Source of the DNA: Prevotella sp. UBA2711
Lineage (GTDB): Bacteria > Bacteroidota > Bacteroidia > Bacteroidales > Bacteroidaceae
NCBI GenBank assembly: GCA_002354095.1
Contig: DEKX01000045.1
Coordinates: 56,469 to 117,144 of the forward strand
Length of the DNA stretch: 60,676 bases
Direction: 5' to 3'
Every line of letters begins with the position of its first letter. Position 1 is the first letter of the stretch. Made by a program: the position numbers and the translations under genes. Shown here one piece after another: positions 32,165 through 39,564 of this stretch. The notes below the pieces were generated by a model. That model did not search any database, had not been told where the DNA came from, and was given only the letters and a program-made list of their open reading frames with translations.

Positions 32165-33441
32165 TATTTCTTATATCTTTCTCCCCAATAATTCACCATG
32201 CGTTCGTATAGTTTCTCTTCTGCTGGCGAATGTTGTCCGAGCCACAGACGCTCGTTGACCAGCGCATCAGGCATGTACTGCTGTGGTGTAAAATGTCCGG
32301 GGAAATCATGCGGATACAGATAGCCGTCATGATACCCTAAGTCCTTCATTAATTGTGTTGGAGCATTACGTATTGGTAGCGGAACTGGTTGATTACCAGT
32401 CTTTTTCACCAATTCCAATGCAGCATCGATTCCCAGATAGGCAGAATTACTCTTGGGCGATGTGGCAAGATATACCGTAGCTTCAGCCAGTGGAATTCTA
32501 CCCTCAGGCCATCCTATTTTCTGCACGGCATCAAAGGCAGCATTCGCCAGCAACAGCGCATTAGGATTAGCCAGCCCTATGTCTTCCGAGGCAGAAATCA
32601 CCAGTCTTCTGGCTATGAATTTAGGATCCTCGCCACCTTCTATCATACGTGCCAGCCAGTAGAGCGCTGCATCGGGGTCAGAACCTCTGATACTTTTGAT
32701 AAACGCCGAAATAATGTCGTAATGCATTTCACCGTCCTTGTCATAAGCCAAGGGATTCTGTTGCAACCTCTCAGACACCATTTGGTCGGTTATCACGATG
32801 TCATCGTGTGCACCTGCAGCTTCCACCACCAGTTCCAGGATATTCAAGAGTTTACGGGCATCTCCCCCACTATACCTCAGCAGCGCCCCTGTTTCCTTCA
32901 GTTCGATATGTCGCTCCTTCAGGATGATGTCTTCCGTAATAGCACGGTTTAAGAGCGTCAGCAGATCGTCTTTCCCCAACGATTTCAATACATATATCTG
33001 ACAACGCGACAGCAATGGGCGAATCACTTCAAACGAAGGATTCTCCGTCGTAGCACCAATCAGCGTGACAACACCTTTCTCCACAGCCCCCAACAGTGAG
33101 TCCTGCTGCGATTTCGAGAACCGGTGTATCTCGTCTATAAATAAAATAGGTGAAGCCTCATTGAAGAAACGACCCTTCTGCGCCTTTTCTATCACGTCAC
33201 GCACATCTTTCACGCCACTCGTCACAGCCGACAGCGTGTAGAACGGCGTTTCCAGCTTGTGGGCGATAATCTGAGCCAATGTCGTTTTGCCAACTCCCGG
33301 CGGTCCCCATAAAATAAAAGATGAGATACGTCCTGCGTCAATCATTTTCCGCAAGACGGCGCCCTCCCCTACCAGATGTTGCTGTCCGATATAGTCATCG
33401 AGAGTCCTTGGTCTTAATCTTTCTGCTAATGGTTCTGCCAT
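32164..33441 (-). CDS. rarA: Replication-associated recombination protein A (AAA ATPase)
   Basis: 425 aa, RarA/MgsA/Mgs1 family, related to clamp-loader ATPases. Visible: N-terminal LAERLRPRTLDDYIGQQHLV (about 5-24), Walker A LWGPPGVGKTTLA near 45, Walker B ILFIDEIHRFSKSQQD near 98, sensor GATTENPSFEV near 130, a C-terminal KSIRGSDPDAALYWLARM segment near 250 and SYGYG-type tail residues. It acts at stalled replication forks. A TACCTTTGA box 10 nt before the ATG suggests a nearly leaderless mRNA. Confidence 0.93.
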   Translation of the reverse strand: MAEPLAERLRPRTLDDYIGQQHLVGEGAVLRKMIDAGRISSFILWGPPGVGKTTLAQIIAHKLETPFYTLSAVTSGVKDVRDVIEKAQKGRFFNEASPILFIDEIHRFSKSQQDSLLGAVEKGVVTLIGATTENPSFEVIRPLLSRCQIYVLKSLGKDDLLTLLNRAITEDIILKERHIELKETGALLRYSGGDARKLLNILELVVEAAGAHDDIVITDQMVSERLQQNPLAYDKDGEMHYDIISAFIKSIRGSDPDAALYWLARMIEGGEDPKFIARRLVISASEDIGLANPNALLLANAAFDAVQKIGWPEGRIPLAEATVYLATSPKSNSAYLGIDAALELVKKTGNQPVPLPIRNAPTQLMKDLGYHDGYLYPHDFPGHFTPQQYMPDALVNERLWLGQHSPAEEKLYERMVNYWGERYKK

Positions 33442-33451
33442 AAATTTCGGT

Positions 33452-33460
33452 TCAAAGGTA
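33452..33460 (-). promoter_or_regulatory. -7 element of rarA
   Basis: The minus strand reads TACCTTTGA, a full TAnnTTTG match, ending 10 nt before the rarA ATG. Confidence 0.6.
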
Positions 33461-33524
33461 GTAATTTTTAGGAAATTAACAAAAAAATTTGATAGAAATA
33501 CTTGTATTTCGCCAGTTTTTCCAT

Positions 33525-33533
33525 TAACTTTGC
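33525..33533 (+). promoter_or_regulatory. -7 element of the acidic-tail gene
   Basis: TAACTTTGC, full match, about 31 nt before the ATG at 33565. Confidence 0.6.
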
Positions 33534-33564
33534 ACTCAAAACAACAATAAAGCTTTATACCACA

Positions 33565-34395
33565 ATGAAAGAAACGAAATCAAAGCAAGCTAAAGCTGAA
33601 ACCGAATCGAAGTCACAGGGTCTTAAAAACATCACCAAAAGTTCTGTTTGGGACATTCAGGAGAACGACGTTTTCCGTCTCATCAACAGTGGCCTTAAGG
33701 ATTCCGAAGTCAAGGAGAATCTGCGTCATTATATCGACATCTTCCGCGCTGCCTTCATGATAGAGGAAGTGAAGGGCGAAGGTGCCCACGTGAAGAAGGC
33801 GTACGAAAAACAGGGCTACAAGGTAGGTAACATTGCGCTCGACGATGATACCAAGGTGCTCTGGGCTGTCCGCAAGCGTCCTATCATGCGCGTTACCGAT
33901 TTGACCTACGAAAACATCCGTCACATTTCAGCCTCGAAGCTCATCGAAGTGTTGGATCGTAATTTCGGTGGCGGTTGGGACTCTCTCTCCCAGTCTATCC
34001 AGGACATCATCGAGAGCGGTTTCGACATCTCCACCACTACCCTTCCCAAAGACCGTCTTCACAAGAAAGGCGGCATGTACGAGAAGAAGATGGCCGATGG
34101 CTACGAAGTACTGGAGGTTCCCAAGGGTACGTGGGTGGAAGCCATCTTTGCCAAGGTGAAACCCGAAATGATCAAGCCACGTCTGAAACTTGAAAGTGAA
34201 GATGATATCGATGAGGATGACGAGGATGCAGATGTTATTGTGAAGGACACCTATGTCAGCCACGATGAGGAAGACGATATTGCAGAATTCCCCGAAGACG
34301 AGATGACAGAAGACAATTATCGCACCACCTTCGACATTGAGTCTGATCCCGATGAAGAAGTCAGTGAATTAGCAGAATATGGAAGTGACGAATAG
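33565..34395 (+). CDS. Unrecognised protein with acidic C-terminus
   Basis: 276 aa, not recognised. The start is the ATG at 33565 (MKETKSKQAKAE), after the -7 box; a longer frame back to 33502 would begin upstream of it. Residues 1-30 are Lys/Ser-rich. Residues about 30-205 look folded and mixed alpha/beta (VWDIQENDVFRLINSGL, VLWAVRKRPIMRVTDLTYENI). Residues about 210-276 are a strongly acidic tail with runs of Asp and Glu. No signal peptide or membrane segment. It lies 1 nt ahead of the pyrophosphatase, probably one transcript. The acidic tail would suit a nucleic-acid mimic, chaperone-like or protein-binding role, but this is a guess. Confidence 0.7.
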   Translation: MKETKSKQAKAETESKSQGLKNITKSSVWDIQENDVFRLINSGLKDSEVKENLRHYIDIFRAAFMIEEVKGEGAHVKKAYEKQGYKVGNIALDDDTKVLWAVRKRPIMRVTDLTYENIRHISASKLIEVLDRNFGGGWDSLSQSIQDIIESGFDISTTTLPKDRLHKKGGMYEKKMADGYEVLEVPKGTWVEAIFAKVKPEMIKPRLKLESEDDIDEDDEDADVIVKDTYVSHDEEDDIAEFPEDEMTEDNYRTTFDIESDPDEEVSELAEYGSDE

Positions 34396-34396
34396 T

Positions 34397-36583
34397 ATGA
34401 GTATTCCAAGTGTTTTTTGGCTTGTCCCTATTGCTTCTTTGGTAGCATTGGGAATGGCATGGTATTTCTTTAAGACCATGATGAAGGCCGACGAGGGAAC
34501 TCCTCGGATGCGTGAGATTGCAGAGTATGTACGTAAGGGCGCTATGGCTTATCTGTGGCAACAGTACAAGGTGGTCATCATCGTCTTTGCCGTACTGGTG
34601 GTTATTTTTGCATTTATGGCGTATGGCTTGAATGTGCAGAACCCCTGGGTACCGTTTGCCTTCCTCACGGGTGGCTTCTTCTCAGGTTTGGCTGGTTTCT
34701 TCGGCATGAAGACTGCCACCTACGCTTCTGCCCGTACGGCTAATGCAGCCCGTCAGAGTCTGGATGCCGGTTTGAAGATTGCCTTCCGTTCCGGTGCTGT
34801 CATGGGTTTGACGGTGGTAGGTCTTGGTTTGCTCGACATTGCCATCTGGTTTGTTGTGCTCAACCAGTTCGACCCCGACGGACTCATTTCCATCACCACC
34901 ACGATGCTGACCTTCGGTATGGGTGCTTCTACGCAGGCGCTCTTTGCCCGTGTGGGTGGCGGTATCTACACCAAAGCTGCCGATGTAGGCGCTGACATCG
35001 TTGGTAAGGTGGAGGCAGATATCCCCGAGGACGACCCTCGCAATCCTGCCACTATTGCCGATAATGTAGGCGACAATGTAGGTGATGTAGCCGGTATGGG
35101 TGCCGACCTCTACGAGAGTTATTGCGGTTCGGTGCTTTCTACTGCCGCCCTTGGTGCAGCCGCTTTTGCCGTTGCCGGTGTTGAAGTCCAGTTGAAGGCT
35201 GTCATTGCTCCTATGCTGATAGCTGCCGTCGGTGTCTTCCTCTCGTTGCTGGGTATATTCCTGGTTCGCACCAAAGAGGGAGCTACCATGAAGGATTTGC
35301 TCCGTTCGTTGTCGTTCGGCACCAATATCAGTGCCGTACTGATAGCCGTTGCCACCTTTGCCATTCTCTATCTCTTGGGTATTGAGAATTGGCTCGGTCT
35401 TTCCTTCTCGGTTATTTCCGGTCTTGCTGCAGGTGTTATTATCGGTCAGGCTACTGAGTATTACACCTCTCACAGCTACAAGCCCACTCAGAAAATTTCA
35501 GAAGCAGGACTCACCGGTTCTGCCACTGTTATTATAAAAGGTATAGGAACGGGTATGATTTCCACCTGTATTCCCGTACTCACCATTGGTGTAGCCATTA
35601 TGCTCAGCTACCTCTGTGCCAATCATTTCGATTTGAGCATGTCGTCCAGCAGTTTGGCGCATGGTCTCTATGGCATCGGTATTGCTGCCGTTGGTATGCT
35701 CTCCACATTGGGCATCACCCTGGCAACCGACGCTTATGGTCCTATTGCCGACAATGCTGGTGGTAATGCTGAAATGAGTGAATTGGGCGAGGATGTGCGC
35801 CATCGCACTGATGCCCTCGATGCACTGGGCAATACCACAGCAGCCACCGGTAAGGGCTTTGCCATCGGTTCTGCTGCCCTCACCGCTTTGGCACTGCTGG
35901 CTTCCTATATTGAGGAAATCAAGATTGCCATGGCTCGTGCCGGCGTCATGATGGAGAATGTGCAGGGCGACATCATCAAAGCTACCGATGCCACCATCCC
36001 CGACTTCATGAATTACTTCCAGGTCAATCTCATGAATCCTAAAGTCATTGTCGGTGCCTTCATCGGTGCTATGGCTGCCTTCCTGTTCTGTGGTCTCACG
36101 ATGGAGGCTGTAGGACGTGCTGCTCAGAAGATGGTAGTCGAGGTGCGTCGCCAGTTCAAGGAGATAGCCGGTATTCTGGAGGGCACAGGAACTCCCGACT
36201 ACGGTCGTTGCGTAGAGATTTCCACCCGTGCCGCCCAGCACGAAATGATATTCCCATCCATTCTGGCTATCGTTATCCCCATTATTGTAGGCTGCCTGCT
36301 GGGTGTAGCCGGTGTCTTGGGATTGCTGGTTGGCGGATTGGCAAGCGGCTTCACGTTAGCCATCTTCATGGCCAATGCCGGTGGTGCTTGGGACAATGCC
36401 AAGAAGAATGTCGAAGAAGGCAACTTCGGTGGTAAGGGTTCTTTTGCCCATAAGGCTACCATCGTTGGCGACACCGTCGGCGATCCGTTTAAGGACACCA
36501 GTGGTCCATCGCTCAATATCCTCATCAAACTCATGTCAATGGTGAGTATTGTGATGGCAGGATTGACCATTGTATTTATGTGA
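34397..36583 (+). CDS. hppA: Membrane-bound ion-pumping pyrophosphatase, K+-dependent type
   Basis: 728 aa with about 16 membrane helices. It uses pyrophosphate hydrolysis to pump H+ and/or Na+ across the inner membrane. The substrate site is intact: DVGADIVGKVEADIPEDDPR near 200, followed by NVGDNVGDVAGMGADLYE, and a third Asp-rich part near the C-terminus (NAGGAWDNAKKNVE and DTVGDPFKDTSGPS). The motif GNTTAATGKG has Ala where K+-independent enzymes have Lys, so it should need K+. Whether it moves Na+ cannot be decided here. The start at 34397 (MSIPSVFWLVP) is preferred; an ATG at 34379 overlaps the upstream gene. Confidence 0.94.
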   Translation: MSIPSVFWLVPIASLVALGMAWYFFKTMMKADEGTPRMREIAEYVRKGAMAYLWQQYKVVIIVFAVLVVIFAFMAYGLNVQNPWVPFAFLTGGFFSGLAGFFGMKTATYASARTANAARQSLDAGLKIAFRSGAVMGLTVVGLGLLDIAIWFVVLNQFDPDGLISITTTMLTFGMGASTQALFARVGGGIYTKAADVGADIVGKVEADIPEDDPRNPATIADNVGDNVGDVAGMGADLYESYCGSVLSTAALGAAAFAVAGVEVQLKAVIAPMLIAAVGVFLSLLGIFLVRTKEGATMKDLLRSLSFGTNISAVLIAVATFAILYLLGIENWLGLSFSVISGLAAGVIIGQATEYYTSHSYKPTQKISEAGLTGSATVIIKGIGTGMISTCIPVLTIGVAIMLSYLCANHFDLSMSSSSLAHGLYGIGIAAVGMLSTLGITLATDAYGPIADNAGGNAEMSELGEDVRHRTDALDALGNTTAATGKGFAIGSAALTALALLASYIEEIKIAMARAGVMMENVQGDIIKATDATIPDFMNYFQVNLMNPKVIVGAFIGAMAAFLFCGLTMEAVGRAAQKMVVEVRRQFKEIAGILEGTGTPDYGRCVEISTRAAQHEMIFPSILAIVIPIIVGCLLGVAGVLGLLVGGLASGFTLAIFMANAGGAWDNAKKNVEEGNFGGKGSFAHKATIVGDTVGDPFKDTSGPSLNILIKLMSMVSIVMAGLTIVFM

Positions 36584-36620
36584 TTTTTATGCTATGCATG
36601 AGTAAATATGTGTTTTTGGG

Positions 36621-36652
36621 GGGCTTTAGCAGTGATGCTGGAGCCCTTTTTT
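36621..36652 (+). terminator. Terminator after hppA
   Basis: An 11-bp stem (GGGCTTTAGCA at 36621-36631, TGCTGGAGCCC at 36636-36646, two wobble pairs, loop GTGA) is followed by TTTTTT. Confidence 0.9.
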
Positions 36653-36692
36653 GATGTTTTTTCGTCTTTTTTTGAAAAAAGTCGGCAAAAAG

Positions 36693-36725
36693 TTTGTTGG
36701 AATCAAAAATAGTTAGTACCTTTGC
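36693..36725 (+). promoter_or_regulatory. Promoter of tRNA-Lys
   Basis: TTTG at 36693-36696, 20-bp spacer, TACCTTTGC at 36717-36725: consensus match 21 bp ahead of the tRNA 5' end. Confidence 0.75.
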
Positions 36726-36745
36726 AACCGCAAAACCAAAACGAT

Positions 36746-36818
36746 GCGCTTGTAGCTCAGTTGGTAGAGCACCTGACTCTTAATCAGGGTGTCCAGGGTT
36801 CGACCCCCTGCAGGCGTA
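36746..36818 (+). tRNA. tRNA-Lys (anticodon CTT)
   Basis: 73 nt cloverleaf beginning GCGCTTGTAGCTCAG. The D-arm is standard, the anticodon stem CCTGA/TCAGG frames loop CTCTTAA with anticodon CTT, the variable loop is short, and the T-arm has GGTTCGACCCC. The discriminator is A. CCA is not encoded; the bases after it are CGA. The 7-bp acceptor stem has G-T pairs at its ends, which is tolerable. Confidence 0.95.
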
Positions 36819-36824
36819 CGAAGG

Positions 36825-36856
36825 AAGAGGTAAACGAAAGTTTATCTCTTTTTTCT
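36825..36856 (+). terminator. Terminator after tRNA-Lys
   Basis: AAGAGGTAAAC (36825-36835), loop GAAA, GTTTATCTCTT (36840-36850), one wobble pair, then a T-rich run. Confidence 0.85.
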
Positions 36857-36866
36857 TTCTGTTTTT

Positions 36867-36899
36867 TTTGGCAGTATGAAAAACTTTCCCTACCTTTGC
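36867..36899 (+). promoter_or_regulatory. Promoter of the Dcu transporter
   Basis: TTTG at 36867-36870, 20-bp spacer, TACCTTTGC at 36891-36899; leader about 25 nt to the ATG at 36932. Confidence 0.75.
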
Positions 36900-36931
36900 A
36901 AATAGAAAAGAAATAACTTGAAACTTAAAAC

Positions 36932-38263
36932 ATGAGTTTACTAATGATTTTGCAGCTTCTCGTTGTGTTAGGAGCTTTGTGGGTAGGTTCCCGTTACGGC
37001 AGTCTTGCCTTGGGTGCTATCTCTGGTATCGGTCTTGCGATTTTGGTGTTCGGTTTTGGTTTAAAACCTGGTACTCCCCCCACCGATGTTATTTACATTA
37101 TTATAGCTGCTGTAACCTGTGCAGGTATCATGCAGGCATCAGGCGGTATGGATTGGCTCATACAGATTGCCGAGCGAATGTTGCGCAAGCATCCTGATCG
37201 CATCACGTTCCTTGCCCCTTTCACCACCTTCTTTCTCACCGTACTTGTAGGTACAGGCCATGTGGTTTACACGCTGATGCCTATCATTTGCGACATCTCC
37301 CTCAAGCAGGGCATTCGTCCTGAGCGTCCCTGCGGTGTAGCCTCAGTGGCTTCTCAGGTGGGTATCACCTGTTCGCCCATTGCAGCAGCCGTAGTAGCCT
37401 TTGTCAGCATTTCCAATGCCAACGGCTTCGATGTCACGATACCCGGTGTTCTCATGGTTTCCATTCCCTCCTGTCTCTGTGGACTTTTAGCAGCTGCCGC
37501 AGCCAGCTATCATCGCGGGCTCGACCTCGATAAAGACCCTGAGTTCCAAGCCAAGCTGAAGGACCCCGCACAGCGCGAATTCATATATGGCGGCAGTGCA
37601 ACAACCCTCGATAAGGAGATACCTGCCGAGGCGAAGCGTGCCGTATTCATCTTCCTGTTTGCACTCTGTGTCATCGTGCTCTTTGCAGCGGTCCCCTCTC
37701 TCCTACCCTCATGGGATGGCAAACCCCTCAAGATGAATCTCGTTATTCAGATAGTGATGATAGCTGCTGCTGCCTTCATGATTATATTCTGTAAGGCACA
37801 GCCCAAGAAGGCTGTATCCGGTGCTGTATGGCAGTCGGGCATGGTGGCAGTCGTAGCCATCTATGGCATTGCCTGGTTGGCAGACACCTATTTCTCCAAC
37901 TATCTCACAGAGATGGAAACGATGCTGACCGGCATTGTGAAGGAATACCCCTGGTCTATTGCCATTGTGTTCTTCATGGTGTCAGTGCTCATCAATTCTC
38001 AGGGCGCCGTAGTCGTAGCCATGTTGCCCCTCGCCTATTCGTTAGGCATCGAGGGTCCCGTGCTTCTGGGAGTATTCCCCAGTGTCTATGGCTACTTCTT
38101 CATCCCCAATTATCCTTCGGATATTGCCACCGTCAATTTCGACCGCAGTGGCACCACCATCATTGGTAAATACCTGCTCAACCACTCGTTCATGATGCCT
38201 GGTTTGGTCAGTGTATTCGTAGCAACAATCGTATCCTATATACTTTCAAGCATATTCTACTAA
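36932..38263 (+). CDS. dcuB: Anaerobic C4-dicarboxylate transporter, DcuA/DcuB family
   Basis: 443 aa, about 11 membrane helices. The N-terminal LALGAISGIGLAILVFGFGLKPG-type stretch, the GGMDWLIQIAERMLRKHPDRI segment near 72, and the APFTTFFLTVLVGTGHVVYTLMPII and SQVGITCSPIAAAVVAFVS motifs follow E. coli DcuA/DcuB closely. Such carriers exchange fumarate, malate or aspartate for succinate in anaerobes, fitting a succinate-producing Prevotella-like metabolism. Single-gene unit with its own promoter and terminator. A vs B subtype cannot be separated by eye. Confidence 0.9.
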   Translation: MSLLMILQLLVVLGALWVGSRYGSLALGAISGIGLAILVFGFGLKPGTPPTDVIYIIIAAVTCAGIMQASGGMDWLIQIAERMLRKHPDRITFLAPFTTFFLTVLVGTGHVVYTLMPIICDISLKQGIRPERPCGVASVASQVGITCSPIAAAVVAFVSISNANGFDVTIPGVLMVSIPSCLCGLLAAAAASYHRGLDLDKDPEFQAKLKDPAQREFIYGGSATTLDKEIPAEAKRAVFIFLFALCVIVLFAAVPSLLPSWDGKPLKMNLVIQIVMIAAAAFMIIFCKAQPKKAVSGAVWQSGMVAVVAIYGIAWLADTYFSNYLTEMETMLTGIVKEYPWSIAIVFFMVSVLINSQGAVVVAMLPLAYSLGIEGPVLLGVFPSVYGYFFIPNYPSDIATVNFDRSGTTIIGKYLLNHSFMMPGLVSVFVATIVSYILSSIFY

Positions 38264-38293
38264 TTCAATCAAACAAATTCAGTTTATTAGAAA

Positions 38294-38331
38294 GGGAGGT
38301 GAATCTGTGAAGATCACCTCCCACGTTTTTT
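38294..38331 (+). terminator. Terminator after dcuB
   Basis: GGGAGGTGA (38294-38302) pairs with TCACCTCCC (38314-38322), loop 11 nt, then a TTTTTT tract. Confidence 0.88.
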
Positions 38332-38392
38332 AACCCCTTCTTCAAACTTCATAGTTCAAAAATTGTTTTATCAGTCCCCTGTCCCGTGAGGA

Positions 38393-38428
38393 ATAAGAAA
38401 ACGCTCCGTGCCTTGAGGCACAGAGCGT
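38393..38428 (-). terminator. Terminator of the smalltalk miniprotein gene
   Basis: On the minus strand an 11-12 bp stem (38401-38412 with 38417-38428, one mismatch, loop TCAA) is followed by a T-rich stretch (complement of 38393-38400). It lies 24 bp after the miniprotein stop. Confidence 0.7.
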
Positions 38429-38451
38429 AAGATGAAGAGGATTCGCATTCA

Positions 38452-38547
38452 CTACATGAGCGTTGATGCTCCAGCACCACCGGCAATGGTGAGCAACACG
38501 ATTTTAATCACTTCGTAAAGGAGTTTCAACCAATTAATTTTCTTCAT
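38452..38547 (-). CDS. Smalltalk-family miniprotein
   Basis: 31 aa: basic N-terminus MKKINWLKLLYEVIK, a single hydrophobic helix and a small-residue end IAGGAGASTLM. This is the pattern of the smalltalk proteins found across Bacteroides and Prevotella, usually beside an HU-like gene, a VirE/primase-like gene or an N-acetylmuramoyl-L-alanine amidase. None of these partners is present, so the gene looks orphaned in an eroded element. It has a terminator and, about 180 bp upstream, a perfect -7 box. It may be membrane-associated; function unknown. Confidence 0.75.
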   Translation of the reverse strand: MKKINWLKLLYEVIKIVLLTIAGGAGASTLM

Positions 38548-38723
38548 AATTTTCAATTTTTAATTTTCAATTTTCAACTTTCAACTCTTTTCACGCCATT
38601 TCATAACTATTGTTGCGAATCCCCCTCGGGATGATTCTCTTTTTCGTTGTCATGATATCATGTTTTTTTAAATTGATAATAAGTTAGTTAACACACGCTG
38701 TCCGTTGGTACTTTTCAGACGAT

Positions 38724-38732
38724 GCAAAATTA
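38724..38732 (-). promoter_or_regulatory. -7 element reading toward the smalltalk gene
   Basis: The minus strand reads TAATTTTGC, a full match. It sits inside the T-rich tail of the hairpin at 38741-38768, so a terminator and a promoter share these bases. Predicted leader about 170 nt. Confidence 0.6.
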
Positions 38733-38768
38733 CAAAGAAAAGGGCTGCCTCGCAAGAAAAGCAGCCCT
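38733..38768 (-). terminator. Terminator-like hairpin
   Basis: AGGGCTGC (38741-38748) pairs with GCAGCCCT (38761-38768), 12-nt loop. On the minus strand it is followed by TTTTCTTTG. It would stop transcripts arriving from the AT-rich segment to the right. Confidence 0.7.
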
Positions 38769-38870
38769 GATAACGAACGCGAAACGATGTTACGCTTGCA
38801 AGTCGCTGATTGTCAGTTGGATGCAGCCCCCTCTGCCATAACTTTTTAAATTTGTAAATAAAACTTTCGA

Positions 38871-39053
38871 AAGTAACAAATAACAAGTAACAAATAACAT
38901 TAAGCCTGTTTTTAATTGACCAGGAAATAGAAATTTAATTTTTATATTTATATAATATATATATTATATTAAATATAACTATATAAGTCACTTTTTCTAA
39001 AATCACTTCAAAATGGCACATAATGTTATTTGTTATCTGTTACTTTGTTACTT
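38871..39053. repeat. 32/33-bp inverted repeat enclosing an extremely AT-rich core
   Basis: The left arm 38871-38902 (AAGTAACAAATAACAAG...ACATTA) and right arm 39021-39053, read in reverse, agree at all but about three positions. The arms are built of TAACAAA-like short iterations. The 118-bp core holds about 60 bases of nearly pure A/T (38931-38985). No gene is visible in 38548-39111 apart from this structure and the hairpin. Arrays of this kind occur ahead of VirE/primase-like genes in Bacteroidales, so this may be a deletion scar or a small origin-like or recombination site. Confidence 0.65.
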
Positions 39054-39111
39054 AAATCAGCCTAAACGTTAGAATCTCCATGTCCCCATAGGGGGGCAAT
39101 GTTAGAAATTC

Positions 39112-39393
39112 TTATCGACTGCGACTTAAAGGTTTTACCCTCCTTCGTCTGCACTTACGGCTCACCAGACTTTCCGTCAGGACTTTCCATGCACACGAAG
39201 CGCAACACACCTTAATGCGAATCCCCGCGGGATTTCTCACAAAGGCGAAGTCTGCGCCGTCCGCAGAATTTCTCCGCTTACTGGAGAGATTATCTCCCCT
39301 TACGGCAGAGAATTTCTCCGCCCTATCCGCATTGAGCCTTTCCTGCTTCCCCGCCATCCGTAGCGGTTGGTCGCGATTCATTTTCTGTTTCAT
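39112..39393 (-). CDS. Small basic protein with Cys motif, unrecognised or decayed
   Basis: 93 aa: MKQKMNRDQPLRMAGKQERL..., Arg/Lys-rich, then KVCCASCAWKVLTESLVSRKC near residues 62-82 and a basic tail. The CxxCxxK...(R)xC spacing recalls short Cys proteins in Bacteroidales VirE/smalltalk islands, whose C-terminus normally continues with a His-containing stretch that is missing here. A TACTTTTGA box lies about 47 nt upstream. It may be a real miniprotein or the decayed end of one. Confidence 0.4.
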   Translation of the reverse strand: MKQKMNRDQPLRMAGKQERLNADRAEKFSAVRGDNLSSKRRNSADGADFAFVRNPAGIRIKVCCASCAWKVLTESLVSRKCRRRRVKPLSRSR

Positions 39394-39439
39394 ACTTTTC
39401 TTTACATTTTAATTATTAAACTTTTTTGTGATCACGATT

Positions 39440-39447
39440 CAAAAGTA
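39440..39447 (-). promoter_or_regulatory. -7 element ahead of the small Cys-motif ORF
   Basis: The minus strand reads TACTTTTG, a full match, just after the terminator of the upstream lysozyme transcript. Confidence 0.5.
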
Positions 39448-39452
39448 GAAAC

Positions 39453-39487
39453 AAAAAAACGGCGGCGGAAACAATCGTCCGTCGCCG
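39453..39487 (-). terminator. Terminator after iorA-iorB-lysozyme
   Basis: On the minus strand CGGCGACGGA (complement of 39478-39487) pairs with TCCGCCGCCG (39460-39469) with one mismatch or wobble, followed by seven T (complement of 39453-39459). Confidence 0.85.
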
Positions 39488-39564
39488 TAGAGTTATAGAG
39501 AGTTATTCAGAGTGTTTTCGCTGAAAGCCTGTCCGTGCTTCGATGCTATCAAGGAGTTCAAAAC

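Noticed and set aside
35498..36241. Minus-strand 247-codon frame under hppA
   Set aside because: Gly/Ser/His-rich shadow of the repeated Gly/Ala codons in hppA; no motif.
36621..36856. Riboswitch or other structured RNA around tRNA-Lys
   Set aside because: The two hairpins beside the tRNA are ordinary terminators with T-tracts; no known riboswitch core is visible.
38668..38886. Minus-strand 72-codon frame
   Set aside because: It contains the hairpin 38741-38768 and the promoter box 38724-38732 and begins inside the inverted repeat, so it is better read as non-coding.
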